From Phenylobacterium sp. (GTDB lineage: Bacteria > Pseudomonadota > Alphaproteobacteria > Caulobacterales > Caulobacteraceae), in NCBI GenBank assembly GCA_019264505.1, contig JAHUZY010000313.1:1-5915 (forward strand): 5,915 nucleotides of DNA, given 5' to 3'. Every line of letters begins with the position of its first letter. The stretch's first letter is position 1. The notes under the pieces are model-generated. The model searched no databases. It saw nothing but the letters and a program-made list of their open reading frames with translations, and was not told the origin of the DNA. Made by a program: the position numbers and the translations under genes. Below, piece after piece: positions 1 through 5,534 of the stretch.

Positions 1-131
1 GCCTTGAACCCTGGGCCCAGGCATGGGAGAGGCTGAGCGCCTTGCCGCGCGAGGTCGAGGGCCTGAACCTCGACCGCGCCGACGCCCTGTTCACGGTGCT
101 TCGCGAGCTGCGGATCGCCGCCCGCGCCTGA
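1..131 (+). CDS. holB: DNA polymerase III subunit delta' (HolB), C-terminal end, partial
   Basis: The frame starting at base 3 is open from the left edge to TGA at 129-131 and gives 42 residues, LEPWAQAWERLSALPREVEG followed by LNLDRADALFTVLRELRIAA and RA. The W-x-x-L-x-x-L-P...LNLDRADALF..L..L pattern is what I recognise at the C-terminus of alphaproteobacterial delta' clamp-loader subunits; delta' is part of the complex that loads the beta sliding clamp onto DNA. The N-terminal AAA+ region lies outside the window, so the catalytic or zinc motifs cannot be checked. The gene ends 17 bp before the tatD start on the same strand, so the two are probably co-transcribed. The call rests on a short tail only. 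Confidence 0.7.
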   Translation, partial: LEPWAQAWERLSALPREVEGLNLDRADALFTVLRELRIAARA

Positions 132-148
132 CCGATCGTCCCTGTTCC

Positions 149-925
149 ATGCTCATCGACAGCCACGTCAATCTGCACGCCCCCCAGTTCGATGAGGACC
201 GGGCCGAGGTGATCGCCCGCGCCCGGGCGGCCGGCATCGCCCTGATGGTCAATATCAGCGACAAGGTTTCAGGCTTCCCCGCCGTCCGCGCCGTGGCCGA
301 GGCGCCCGACATCTGGTGCACCGTTGGCACGCATCCGCACGAGGCCAAGGAGAACCCGGACCTGTCGGCCGAGACCCTGATTGCGCTGGCCGCCGATCCC
401 AAGGTGGTGGGCATCGGCGAGACCGGCCTCGACTTTCACTACGACCTCAGCCCCCGGGATATTCAGGCCCGCGTGTTTCGCGCCCATGTGGCGGCGGCCC
501 GCGAGACCGGCCTGCCGCTGGTGGTCCACACCCGGGAAGCCGACGAGGTGATGGCCGCGATCCTGGAGGAGGAGTACGCCGCAGGTCCCTTCCGCATGCT
601 CATGCACTGCTACACCAGCGGCGCAGACCTCGCCCGACGGGCGGCTGCGCTCGGCGCCTGGTTCTCGGTGTCAGGCATCGCCACCTTCAAGGCCGCCCAG
701 GACGTCCGCGACGTGATCGCCGACATGCCGGCCGAGCGGATCATCGTCGAGACCGACTGCCCCTATCTCGCGCCCGTTCCCCAGCGCGGCCGTCGCAATG
801 AGCCGGCCTATCTGCCGCACATCCTGGCCAAGCTGGCGGATATTCGCGGCTGGAGCCTCGCGGAGGCTGAGTCGCGTACCGAAGACGCCTTCTTTGCGCT
901 GTTCGACAGGATTCCGCGGCCGTGA
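149..925 (+). CDS. tatD: TatD family metal-dependent hydrolase (putative DNase)
   Basis: This 258-aa protein has the usual length of the TatD/YcfH family of TIM-barrel metal-dependent hydrolases, several members of which have DNase activity. Visible motifs, in order: N-terminal DSHVNLH (residues 4-10), GTHPHE (60-65), the metal-bridging glutamate motif GIGETGLDFHYD (E91), VVHTREA (H127), MHCYTSG (H153) and the ETDCPYLAP motif (D203). The start at 149 is chosen because it places DSH at the normal position near residue 4; the open frame extends further upstream, but that extension overlaps the holB tail and shows no family similarity. The upstream region lacks a clear Shine-Dalgarno, consistent with coupling to holB. 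One oddity is that the usual HxH metal pair of the family (as in DTHCHLD) reads HxN here, with another histidine two residues on. The substrate cannot be told from sequence. Confidence 0.93.
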   Translation: MLIDSHVNLHAPQFDEDRAEVIARARAAGIALMVNISDKVSGFPAVRAVAEAPDIWCTVGTHPHEAKENPDLSAETLIALAADPKVVGIGETGLDFHYDLSPRDIQARVFRAHVAAARETGLPLVVHTREADEVMAAILEEEYAAGPFRMLMHCYTSGADLARRAAALGAWFSVSGIATFKAAQDVRDVIADMPAERIIVETDCPYLAPVPQRGRRNEPAYLPHILAKLADIRGWSLAEAESRTEDAFFALFDRIPRP

Positions 926-1755
926 GCGCCCTGGAGATCACCATCCTGGGCAGCGGCTCGTCCGGCGGCGTGCCGCGGGCTGACGGCGACTGGGGCGTGT
1001 GCGATCCAAGCGATCCCCGCAACCGGCGTTCCCGGTGCTCCCTGCTGGTGCGACGGCTGGAAGACGACGTCGCGGCCGATGCGGCCGGTCAGACGACTGT
1101 GCTGGTGGACACTTCCCCTGACCTGCGGCTGCAGACCGCCGCCGCGGGCGTCCGCCGCCTGGACGCGGTGCTGCTGACCCACGACCATGCCGACCAGGTG
1201 CACGGCATCGATGACGTCCGGGCCTTCTTCATCCGTCAGCGGTCGCGCATTCCCTGCCACATGGACGCCGCCACCTGGGCGACGCTGCAGCGCCGGTTCG
1301 GCTATATCTTCGAGGCCGAAGGCGGCTACCCGGCGATCTGCGATCCCGTGCCCTTGCCGCCTTTGGGGCAGGGGTTCCGCATCGCAGGCCCGTCGGGCGA
1401 CATACCGGTCACCACCTTCGATCAGGACCACGGCGGGGTCCGCTCCGTGGGCTACCGCTTCGGCGATGTGGCCTATTCCAGCGACGTGGTGGATCTGCCT
1501 GAGGCGGCCTTTGAGGCGTTGAAGGGGCTGGACGTCTGGATTGTCGATGCGCTCCGCTGGCGACCGCATCCGACCCACGCCCATGTGGACCTGGCCCTGT
1601 CCTGGATTGAGCGCGTGGCGCCCCGGCGGGCGATCCTGACCAATATGCACATCGATCTGGACTACGCCGACCTGGCGGCCCGCCTGCCCGCAGGTGTCGA
1701 GCCGGCCTTTGACGGTCTTCGCTTTAAACATGAGCTTTCGGCGGCTTTCCGATGA
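922..1755 (+). CDS. MBL fold metallo-hydrolase, PhnP-like
   Basis: This 277-aa protein has a metallo-beta-lactamase fold. It opens with ITILGSGSSGGVPRADGDWG, followed by a C-x-P-x-x-P-x-N-R-x-R-C segment (C27-C39). The zinc-binding signature THDHADQVHG comes next (H87, H89, D91, H94), then DQDHGG (H170), YSSD (D188), an HPTHAH segment (H216-H221) and LTNMHIDLDY (H243). This layout fits the PhnP/PqqB-like branch, where E. coli PhnP is a phosphoribosyl cyclic phosphodiesterase. The extra structural zinc site of PhnP is not clearly reproduced, so I do not assign that reaction. The GTG start at 922 overlaps the tatD stop in a GTGA junction, which fixes the start and implies translational coupling. 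There are no phn genes in the window, so a role in phosphonate use is not supported. Confidence 0.9.
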   Translation: MSALEITILGSGSSGGVPRADGDWGVCDPSDPRNRRSRCSLLVRRLEDDVAADAAGQTTVLVDTSPDLRLQTAAAGVRRLDAVLLTHDHADQVHGIDDVRAFFIRQRSRIPCHMDAATWATLQRRFGYIFEAEGGYPAICDPVPLPPLGQGFRIAGPSGDIPVTTFDQDHGGVRSVGYRFGDVAYSSDVVDLPEAAFEALKGLDVWIVDALRWRPHPTHAHVDLALSWIERVAPRRAILTNMHIDLDYADLAARLPAGVEPAFDGLRFKHELSAAFR

Positions 1756-2360
1756 ATTCCGAAGGGCTTAGGCTTGGCTTCCTGGCGTCGCGAAACGGCA
1801 GTTCGATGCGCGCCATTCTCCAGGCGATCGCCCAGAACGACCTGGCGGCTGAGGCGCGCCTGGTTGTCAGCAACAACCGAACCGCCCCGGCCCTGGCCTA
1901 TGCTGAGGCGGCTGGCGTGGAGACGGCCTGGATTCCGACCAAGCATGATCCGCAGGCCGCCGATCAGGCCCTGACCAAGGCCATGGCCGATGCCGGGGTC
2001 AATCTGGTGATTCTGTCAGGCTATCTGCGCCGCCTCGGGCCCATCTTCCTGGAGCGGTTCCGCGGCCGGGTTCTGAACATCCACCCTGGCCCCCTGCCGG
2101 CGTTTGGCGGGGAGGGGATGTACGGCCGCCGGGTCCATGAGGCGGTGATCGCCCAGGGGCTGGGGCAAAGCGCCGCAGTCATTCACCTGGTTGACGGTGA
2201 GTACGACCATGGTCCTGAGGTCGCCCGGCTGGAGCTTTCCCTCGCGCCAGATGAGACCGCCGAAAGCCTTGAGGCCCGTCTTACAGCGCTGGAGCCGGGG
2301 TTTTACCTCCGAACGCTTCAGGAAATCGCCCGCGGCGAGCGCGTTCTGCCTGCAGGCTGA
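1752..2360 (+). CDS. purN: PurN-like phosphoribosylglycinamide formyltransferase
   Basis: This 202-aa protein belongs to the folate-dependent formyltransferase family. The N-terminal nucleotide-phosphate loop FLASRNGSSMRAIL (10-23) matches the LASGxGSN region of PurN, followed by VVSNN (38-42). The catalytic signature VLNIHPGPLPAFGG supplies N109 and H111, and YDHGP supplies D152, corresponding to the N/H/D triad of E. coli PurN. PurN transfers the formyl group of 10-formyltetrahydrofolate to GAR in purine synthesis. The GGEGMYGRRVHEAV stretch (119-132) is typical of a divergent PurN subgroup with a G-x-G-M-Y-G motif. ATG at 1752 overlaps the upstream TGA (ATGA), so it is coupled to the MBL gene. 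purM is not adjacent here; a second purN elsewhere in the genome is possible, so the gene symbol is tentative. Confidence 0.8.
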   Translation: MNSEGLRLGFLASRNGSSMRAILQAIAQNDLAAEARLVVSNNRTAPALAYAEAAGVETAWIPTKHDPQAADQALTKAMADAGVNLVILSGYLRRLGPIFLERFRGRVLNIHPGPLPAFGGEGMYGRRVHEAVIAQGLGQSAAVIHLVDGEYDHGPEVARLELSLAPDETAESLEARLTALEPGFYLRTLQEIARGERVLPAG

Positions 2361-2364
2361 GACC

Positions 2365-2389
2365 TGGCGGCCCGAGGACGCGTCCGCCA
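2365..2389 (+). terminator. Possible weak hairpin after purN
   Basis: TGGCGG (2365-2370) pairs with CCGCCA (2384-2389), giving a 6-bp GC-rich stem. The loop contains the palindrome GGACGCGTCC (2376-2385), so two alternative folds compete. Only a short T run (2400-2403) follows, and it is separated from the stem by ten bases, so this is not a textbook intrinsic terminator. It lies immediately after the purN stop codon. Confidence 0.25.
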
Positions 2390-2458
2390 CGGTGCGACGT
2401 TTTCGCCGAACATCATTCATTTGCCTTTAAGCGGCGAGCGGGCAGGGTGCGGTCACCT

Positions 2459-2463
2459 AGGAG
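2459..2463 (+). promoter_or_regulatory. Shine-Dalgarno for the 129-aa helical protein
   Basis: AGGAG lies eight bases upstream of ATG 2472. It decides the start: the reading frame is open 17 codons further upstream, but that extension has no ribosome site and ends in the spacer after purN. Confidence 0.75.
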
Positions 2464-2471
2464 AGCGATTC

Positions 2472-2861
2472 ATGACCGCAACGGCCGCCACGATTATGGA
2501 ACGCGTTCGCATCAGCCCGGCGAAGGCGCTTGATCTGCTGGCCGGCGAGATCGCCATGGCGTGCCACGCCTCACAGCATCTGGACGATACGCTGGGCAAG
2601 ATGCTGGAGCTGATCGCCCCTGAGGAACGGTTGAAGGTGATGCAGGACCTGCATGCCATCGACCTTCTGAACCAGCACCTGACGGCGCTGGCGAACTTCG
2701 CCCGGGACCTCGGCCTTCAGGCCAGCGAGGAAGCCGCCGTGGATCTGACCTCAGCGCTGAGCCACATCACGCTGGGCGATGTAGTCAAACGCATCGAGGG
2801 CGCGGCGACTGGCATGAGCTACGGCGCCGAGGACGACGACGGCGACCTGGACCTGTTCTGA
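2472..2861 (+). CDS. Small helical acidic-tailed protein, possible CheZ-like fold
   Basis: This 129-aa protein has no family I can name with certainty. It begins MTATAATIMERVRISPAKAL and appears almost wholly alpha-helical up to about residue 112, with no signal peptide or membrane segment. A central helix (residues 51-80) contains VMQDLHAIDLLNQHLTALAN, which includes D64-L-x-x-Q68. The C-terminus is strongly acidic and ends in an aromatic residue (EDDDGDLDLF, 120-129). In CheZ, the chemotaxis phosphatase, the catalytic motif is DLTGQ (DxxxQ) on a long helix and the C-terminal CheY-binding tail is acidic and ends in LGF; both features find a parallel here, although CheZ is about 214 aa. That comparison is inference. 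The start is set by AGGAG at 2459. The gene is monocistronic or a weak continuation of the purN operon, with a 111-bp spacer upstream. Codon use matches the core genes. Confidence 0.8.
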   Translation: MTATAATIMERVRISPAKALDLLAGEIAMACHASQHLDDTLGKMLELIAPEERLKVMQDLHAIDLLNQHLTALANFARDLGLQASEEAAVDLTSALSHITLGDVVKRIEGAATGMSYGAEDDDGDLDLF

Positions 2862-2873
2862 TCTGAGTCGAAC

Positions 2874-2886
2874 GGCGCGCAGCGCC
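2874..2886 (+). repeat. Short GC-rich stem-loop after the helical protein gene
   Basis: GGCGC (2874-2878) pairs with GCGCC (2882-2886) around a 3-base loop, 12 bases after the stop codon. No T run follows, so termination is only a possibility. Confidence 0.3.
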
Positions 2887-2923
2887 ATCCTGCCATTTGG
2901 TGTGCGGATCCCGAGACGGCATC

Positions 2924-2973
2924 GTTCTGCGTCACAATATATTTCCGAGTTCTGCGTCACAATATATTTCCGA
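2924..2973. repeat. Perfect 25-bp tandem direct repeat (two copies)
   Basis: Two identical adjacent 25-bp units occupy 2924-2948 and 2949-2973. Each consists of GTTCT followed by GCGTCACAATATATTTCCGA. The unit has an AT-rich core (AATATATTT) flanked by GCGTCAC and TTCCGA, and stands out from the GC-rich surroundings. A degenerate third relative may lie at 2989-3006 (GCGAAACACTATCTCCGA). The repeat sits exactly where core chromosome gives way to lower-GC accessory DNA. Repeated transposase-binding sites of about 20-25 bp occur at ends of TnsB/TniA/IstA-type elements; repeated operators are an alternative. No reverse-complement copy was found in the window. Confidence 0.85.
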
Positions 2974-2982
2974 TAATCTATC

Positions 2983-3141
2983 TTAGGCGCGAAACACTAT
3001 CTCCGACTTTTGTGGGTTCTCGGTGTTCCTGAGAATCTGATGCGAAAGTCGGAATCGCACTTCCCCATCTTGAATCCAGATCAGCTTTATCGTCCTTCGT
3101 GCGACGACTGGTGTGGCCAAATAGCGGTTGCCTGCCACCAT
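2983..3141 (-). CDS. Doubtful 52-aa ORF, possibly a gene remnant
   Basis: This minus-strand frame begins MVAGNRYLATPVVARRTIKL at ATG 3141 and ends at TAA 2983-2985; the open frame continues upstream without another ATG to a TAG near 3201. It is basic, and its pattern of alternating hydrophobics (IKLIWIQDGEVRF, residues 18-30) would suit a small beta-barrel. No Shine-Dalgarno is evident. It ends ten bases from the 25-bp tandem repeat, so it could be the C-terminal remnant of a transposase-like gene whose end the repeat marks, but I do not recognise the family. An overlapping frame is also open here, which lowers confidence that either is real. It contains the nested inverted repeat at 3002-3053. 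Confidence 0.25.
   Translation of the reverse strand: MVAGNRYLATPVVARRTIKLIWIQDGEVRFRLSHQILRNTENPQKSEIVFRA
3002..3053. repeat. Nested inverted repeat (two-arm hairpin)
   Basis: The outer arms TCCGACTTT (3002-3010) and AAAGTCGGA (3045-3053) are perfectly complementary over 9 bp. Inside them, TTCTCGG (3017-3023) pairs with CTGAGAA (3029-3035) with one G-T wobble around a 5-base loop. The structure reads the same on both strands. It could be a folded RNA, a recombination or protein-binding site, or chance within the doubtful ORF. The integron attC core sequences are not present. Confidence 0.5.
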
Positions 3142-3411
3142 TGATGCGTACCGGCCCCAACAGATGGACCACACTTGATGACCCCAAACGACTATCTTTG
3201 TCTAAGGGGCGCCATTGTAGGTGGCACGACTATGCGAGCTGCAGCGCGCGGCGTGTAGGTGCAGCGGGTCGCCACCCTCCCCCGAAAAATGAACTCCCAA
3301 CCGGGCGTCTTTGCTTTTTTCGGGCGTCGCTACGCGGCGTACTGGATCAGCGCTAACGGGCAATGGTCACTCTGCCCATGCCTGCGATGATTGATGTGTG
3401 AGCGCGCGTGG
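3142..3411. other. Intergenic stretch without a recognisable gene
   Basis: Between the doubtful ORF and the stop of the membrane protein gene I see no convincing coding frame. The open frames on either strand are short, unlike any family I know, and broken by stops when extended. The only structure noted is the inverted repeat at 3281-3324. It is probably the 3' flank of the minus-strand operon, possibly mixed with decayed mobile-element sequence. Confidence 0.5.
3281..3324 (-). terminator. Long inverted repeat downstream of the STAS-ATPase operon
   Basis: CCCGAAAAA (3281-3289) is the perfect complement of TTTTTCGGG (3316-3324), with 26 bases between, in which CCC (3297-3299) can also pair with GGG (3303-3305). 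It lies about 90 bp beyond the last stop codon of the minus-strand operon. Because the A/T tracts are inside the stem, it is not a classic terminator, though it could act in either direction. The direct repeat CGGGCGTC (3302-3309 and 3321-3328) overlaps it. Confidence 0.35.
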
Positions 3412-3915
3412 CTAGTGGAAAAAATCTTTGCGTTTGGCGGTGACTTCAGTCGTCAACTCTGCGGCCGCCGTAGCGATCAGATTGAGCCTGCCAGGATCCG
3501 CGCTTCTGGTGGGAGTTCCAAACGTGCTGCCCACAGATGCCAACGCCAGTTGACTCATCAATGTTGGTCCGTGGCTGCTCGCATCCTTCCATAGGTACGG
3601 CTTGCAGGCGTTCACTAGCCCGGCCAAGTCGGCTAGCAGATACTCGATGTCCGCCTCGAGCTCCGGTGTTTGTCCATGCCCTGCATCGCTGAGCCAGTAG
3701 GTAGCCGTCTTTTGTCGAAGTACGCCTAGCTGAGACCGAATTAGATCTAGATTTTTGGCGAGTTGCTCGCGTCGCCCTTGGATCCGCTGGTTAGCCCTCG
3801 GCAGGATATAGGCTACGACCAAGCCGACTAGCAGTGGGCCTCCCGCGTAAGTGCGAAACCAGATCCATACGCCTGAAATTTCGCCGCCCAACCCATCTAA
3901 GCATATGCAGTTCAT
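3412..3915 (-). CDS. Single-pass membrane protein of the STAS-ATPase operon
   Basis: This 167-aa protein is not a family I recognise. After a short N-terminal segment with two tryptophans (WIW, 17-19), it has one clear hydrophobic span, about residues 24-39 (AGGPLLVGLVVAYILP). The span is followed by a basic, helix-forming stretch rich in R, Q and L (40-70; RIQGRREQLAKNLDLIRSQL) and a second predicted helix around 84-108. This suggests a membrane-anchored protein with a cytoplasmic helical domain. There is no signal-peptidase site. ATG 3915 lies 15 bp after the stop of the DUF4325 gene, with a G-rich stretch just upstream as a possible ribosome site, so it is the third gene of the operon. It may be the output or the sensor of the module; this is inference from position only. 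Confidence 0.75.
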   Translation of the reverse strand: MNCICLDGLGGEISGVWIWFRTYAGGPLLVGLVVAYILPRANQRIQGRREQLAKNLDLIRSQLGVLRQKTATYWLSDAGHGQTPELEADIEYLLADLAGLVNACKPYLWKDASSHGPTLMSQLALASVGSTFGTPTRSADPGRLNLIATAAAELTTEVTAKRKDFFH

Positions 3916-3930
3916 GGCCCCCCCGAGACA

Positions 3931-4281
3931 CTACCGTCGGCGCTGCTTCGCGGCCTCTTTCATGAACTGGACCGCCAGCTGTGTGAACGGCCACAGCTGT
4001 GGAGTGCGGTTCGCCACGACTGCAATCCGATCAACGAAGACGTGATCCGATATGGCGGGGAGCGATCGTACCAGGCCTCCGAATGCCTCTTCCAAGAACG
4101 AGGTGGGTATGCCGGCTACGTCATCAAAATTGACGGTCACTGAACTGCCGGCAGCCACCGCCCGCTGAAAGGCAGGCTTGAGCAATTCTTCGCGGAAGGC
4201 CTCGCCGCTGAACGGGCCATCCGCAACGTAACGTCCCCCGAGCAAGCGGGAGAACTGCCTGGCTACGTCTATTGTGTGCAT
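3931..4281 (-). CDS. STAS-like protein, DUF4325 family
   Basis: This 116-aa protein starts MHTIDVARQFSRLLGGRYVA and continues with DGPFSGEAFREELLKP (21-36), then VTVNFDDVAGIPTSFLEEAF (48-67) and GGLV. These are the hallmarks I know for the STAS-like DUF4325 family: DGxxSGExFR near the N-terminus and a TSFLEEAFGGL helix after a short beta strand. By analogy with SpoIIAA/RsbV anti-sigma antagonists, T60/S61 lies where the phosphorylated serine sits at the start of the STAS helix. ATG 4281 is preferred over an in-frame ATG at 4329, because the family usually begins a few residues before the I-x-x-A-x-x-F motif and the longer version would overlap the ATPase by 61 bp. With 4281 the overlap is 13 bp, indicating translational coupling. 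The basic C-terminus (KQRRR) is unremarkable. Confidence 0.85.
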   Translation of the reverse strand: MHTIDVARQFSRLLGGRYVADGPFSGEAFREELLKPAFQRAVAAGSSVTVNFDDVAGIPTSFLEEAFGGLVRSLPAISDHVFVDRIAVVANRTPQLWPFTQLAVQFMKEAAKQRRR

Positions 4282-5525
4282 TGTTCGGCCGGCGGTGTAG
4301 CGAGATCGGGAGGGAGCTTCAACGTCCATTCTACCAACGTACCTGTGAATGGATTTGCGTGGTCTTTTTTTCGGACGTCGCGACGGCCGTGGTATTCCAC
4401 CTCACCGCGCTCGCTTGAGATACGCACGAATGAGCCTTCGAGTTCCTCGACTATCTTGCAGATTGACCAGAGACCATTTCCGCGACCGAGGGGAGCGTGA
4501 CCGCCCTTTCGACGGCTCAAGCTGTGGCGGGTGCGGCCATAGCGGATCGCGCCTGCAATAACATCGGCATCCGTGCGTTCTGGGGATGTAAGTCTCAGGA
4601 TCGACGCGAAGAAGTCCTGTTTAGGAAGCGTGGAGGGGATCCCGACTCCGCGGTCATAGACAGCAAACTCAAGGACCCCCCGCTTCGGGTCATAGGCGCC
4701 GGCCGCCCACCAGTTGGGGACTCTCTCAATGACGTCAGGCGGCGAGTCCTTTGGATAAGCGTGCCCTCGCACGTTGCCGATAGCCTCCAGCAACGCTCCA
4801 TAAGCAAGCTCTCGCTTCGGTGCCGCGCCGGCGGCGTCCCGCAGAGCGTCTAGGAGCTGCTCAGCCCATATCCCATTCACTAATTCATCGGAGACAAACT
4901 GAACAAACCGCAGCTCACCTTCTGCAGGCGGCTCGAACTCTGCAGTCGTGTCTACTGGCTTAACCAGCTCATAGAAGCCAAGAGTTTTCAGCAAAGACCG
5001 AACCTGGGGTTGCCAGTCTTTATCGTCGATGAGCGGCTTAAAGTTGTAGTCTCGATCCGCCGCCAAACAGGCAGCGTGATACTCAGAGGTTAGTACCAGC
5101 GCTGCATCTAGGGTGATTTCATCCGTCCGAACTAAGTCGATTACAATCGGTTGGAACGTTCGGGCTCCGGGCGGCAGCTGCACATTGGCTATCCAGCGGA
5201 ACTCGTAGATGAGACCCAGAAACTCGTCCCTAGCCTCTCGAATAGAAAGTACCGATGGTGCGTGGACCATCAGCGCCTTTCTCGGGTTCATACCAGGCCG
5301 CCTGAGGTACCCTTGCGATATCTCGGGTTGGGGCAGCCCCTCTTTAGCCCGCCGAAACCGCTCAATCGCCTCAGCGCGCTCAGCTTGCGCCATCCGGTCA
5401 ACATACGATCTCTGTGCGGCGGCGGTGGGCTTTGCCTGCTGCTTCAGGTGGCGCGTGCGCGCGAAGCGATGGCGACGCTTCTTTGCTCCGATCCTGCGCC
5501 TAGACCAAACTAACATTTTTGCCAT
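4269..5525 (-). CDS. STAS domain-GHKL ATPase fusion protein
   Basis: This 418-aa protein has three regions. Residues 1-60 are strongly basic (RRRIGAKKRRHRFARTRH) and probably disordered or nucleic-acid binding. Residues about 85-190 form a STAS-like domain (IVIDLVRTDEITLDAALVLT at 127-146, ending VRSLLKTLGFYELV). Residues about 235-405 are a GHKL (Bergerat-fold) ATP-binding domain, with N-box LLEAIGNVRGHAYP (E247, N251, H255), G1 box YDRGVGIP (D291, G293, G295), G2 box GRGNGL (347-352) and a final GT (395-396) before VEWTLKL. The domain is of the anti-sigma-factor/histidine-kinase ATPase type; no dimerisation-phosphoacceptor domain is seen, so it is unlikely to be a classical sensor kinase. 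It is the first gene of a three-gene minus-strand operon. The STAS helix reads DAAL where SpoIIAA has DSSG, so the phosphorylatable serine is absent here. The start has only a weak, distant GAGGGG upstream; ATG 5516 is an alternative. Confidence 0.9.
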   Translation of the reverse strand: MAKMLVWSRRRIGAKKRRHRFARTRHLKQQAKPTAAAQRSYVDRMAQAERAEAIERFRRAKEGLPQPEISQGYLRRPGMNPRKALMVHAPSVLSIREARDEFLGLIYEFRWIANVQLPPGARTFQPIVIDLVRTDEITLDAALVLTSEYHAACLAADRDYNFKPLIDDKDWQPQVRSLLKTLGFYELVKPVDTTAEFEPPAEGELRFVQFVSDELVNGIWAEQLLDALRDAAGAAPKRELAYGALLEAIGNVRGHAYPKDSPPDVIERVPNWWAAGAYDPKRGVLEFAVYDRGVGIPSTLPKQDFFASILRLTSPERTDADVIAGAIRYGRTRHSLSRRKGGHAPLGRGNGLWSICKIVEELEGSFVRISSERGEVEYHGRRDVRKKDHANPFTGTLVEWTLKLPPDLATPPAEQCTQ

Positions 5526-5534
5526 CAGTCGCTA

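Noticed and set aside
23..148. N-terminal extension of TatD from an upstream ATG
   Set aside because: It overlaps the holB tail, is arginine/proline-rich, and would place the DSH motif 42 residues too far from the N-terminus for the family.
808..1731. Long minus-strand open frame opposite the MBL hydrolase gene
   Set aside because: It is antisense to a gene with clear zinc-binding motifs and conserved overlaps; it has no recognisable domain, and such frames are common in GC-rich DNA.
2924..2973. Tandem repeat as a pair of promoters
   Set aside because: TATATT resembles a -10 box, but no -35-like hexamer lies at 16-18 bp from it in either copy.
2924..2973. Tandem repeat as a CRISPR array
   Set aside because: The two copies are directly adjacent with no spacer, and there are no further copies or cas genes in the window.
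3002..3053. Nested hairpin as an integron attC site
   Set aside because: The GTTRRRY / RYYYAAC core sites are absent and no integrase is present.
3099..3356. 85-codon plus-strand frame in the intergenic region
   Set aside because: It has no ribosome site, low-complexity composition and no family likeness; it is crossed by the hairpin at 3281-3324.
4282..4329. Longer start for the DUF4325 protein
   Set aside because: The extra 16 residues are not family-like and would increase the overlap with the ATPase gene to 61 bp; the ATG at 4281 gives the usual family N-terminus.
4269..5525. Classical two-component histidine kinase
   Set aside because: There is no HisKA-type dimerisation helix with phospho-acceptor histidine, no sensor domain and no adjacent response regulator; the STAS fusion points to partner switching instead.
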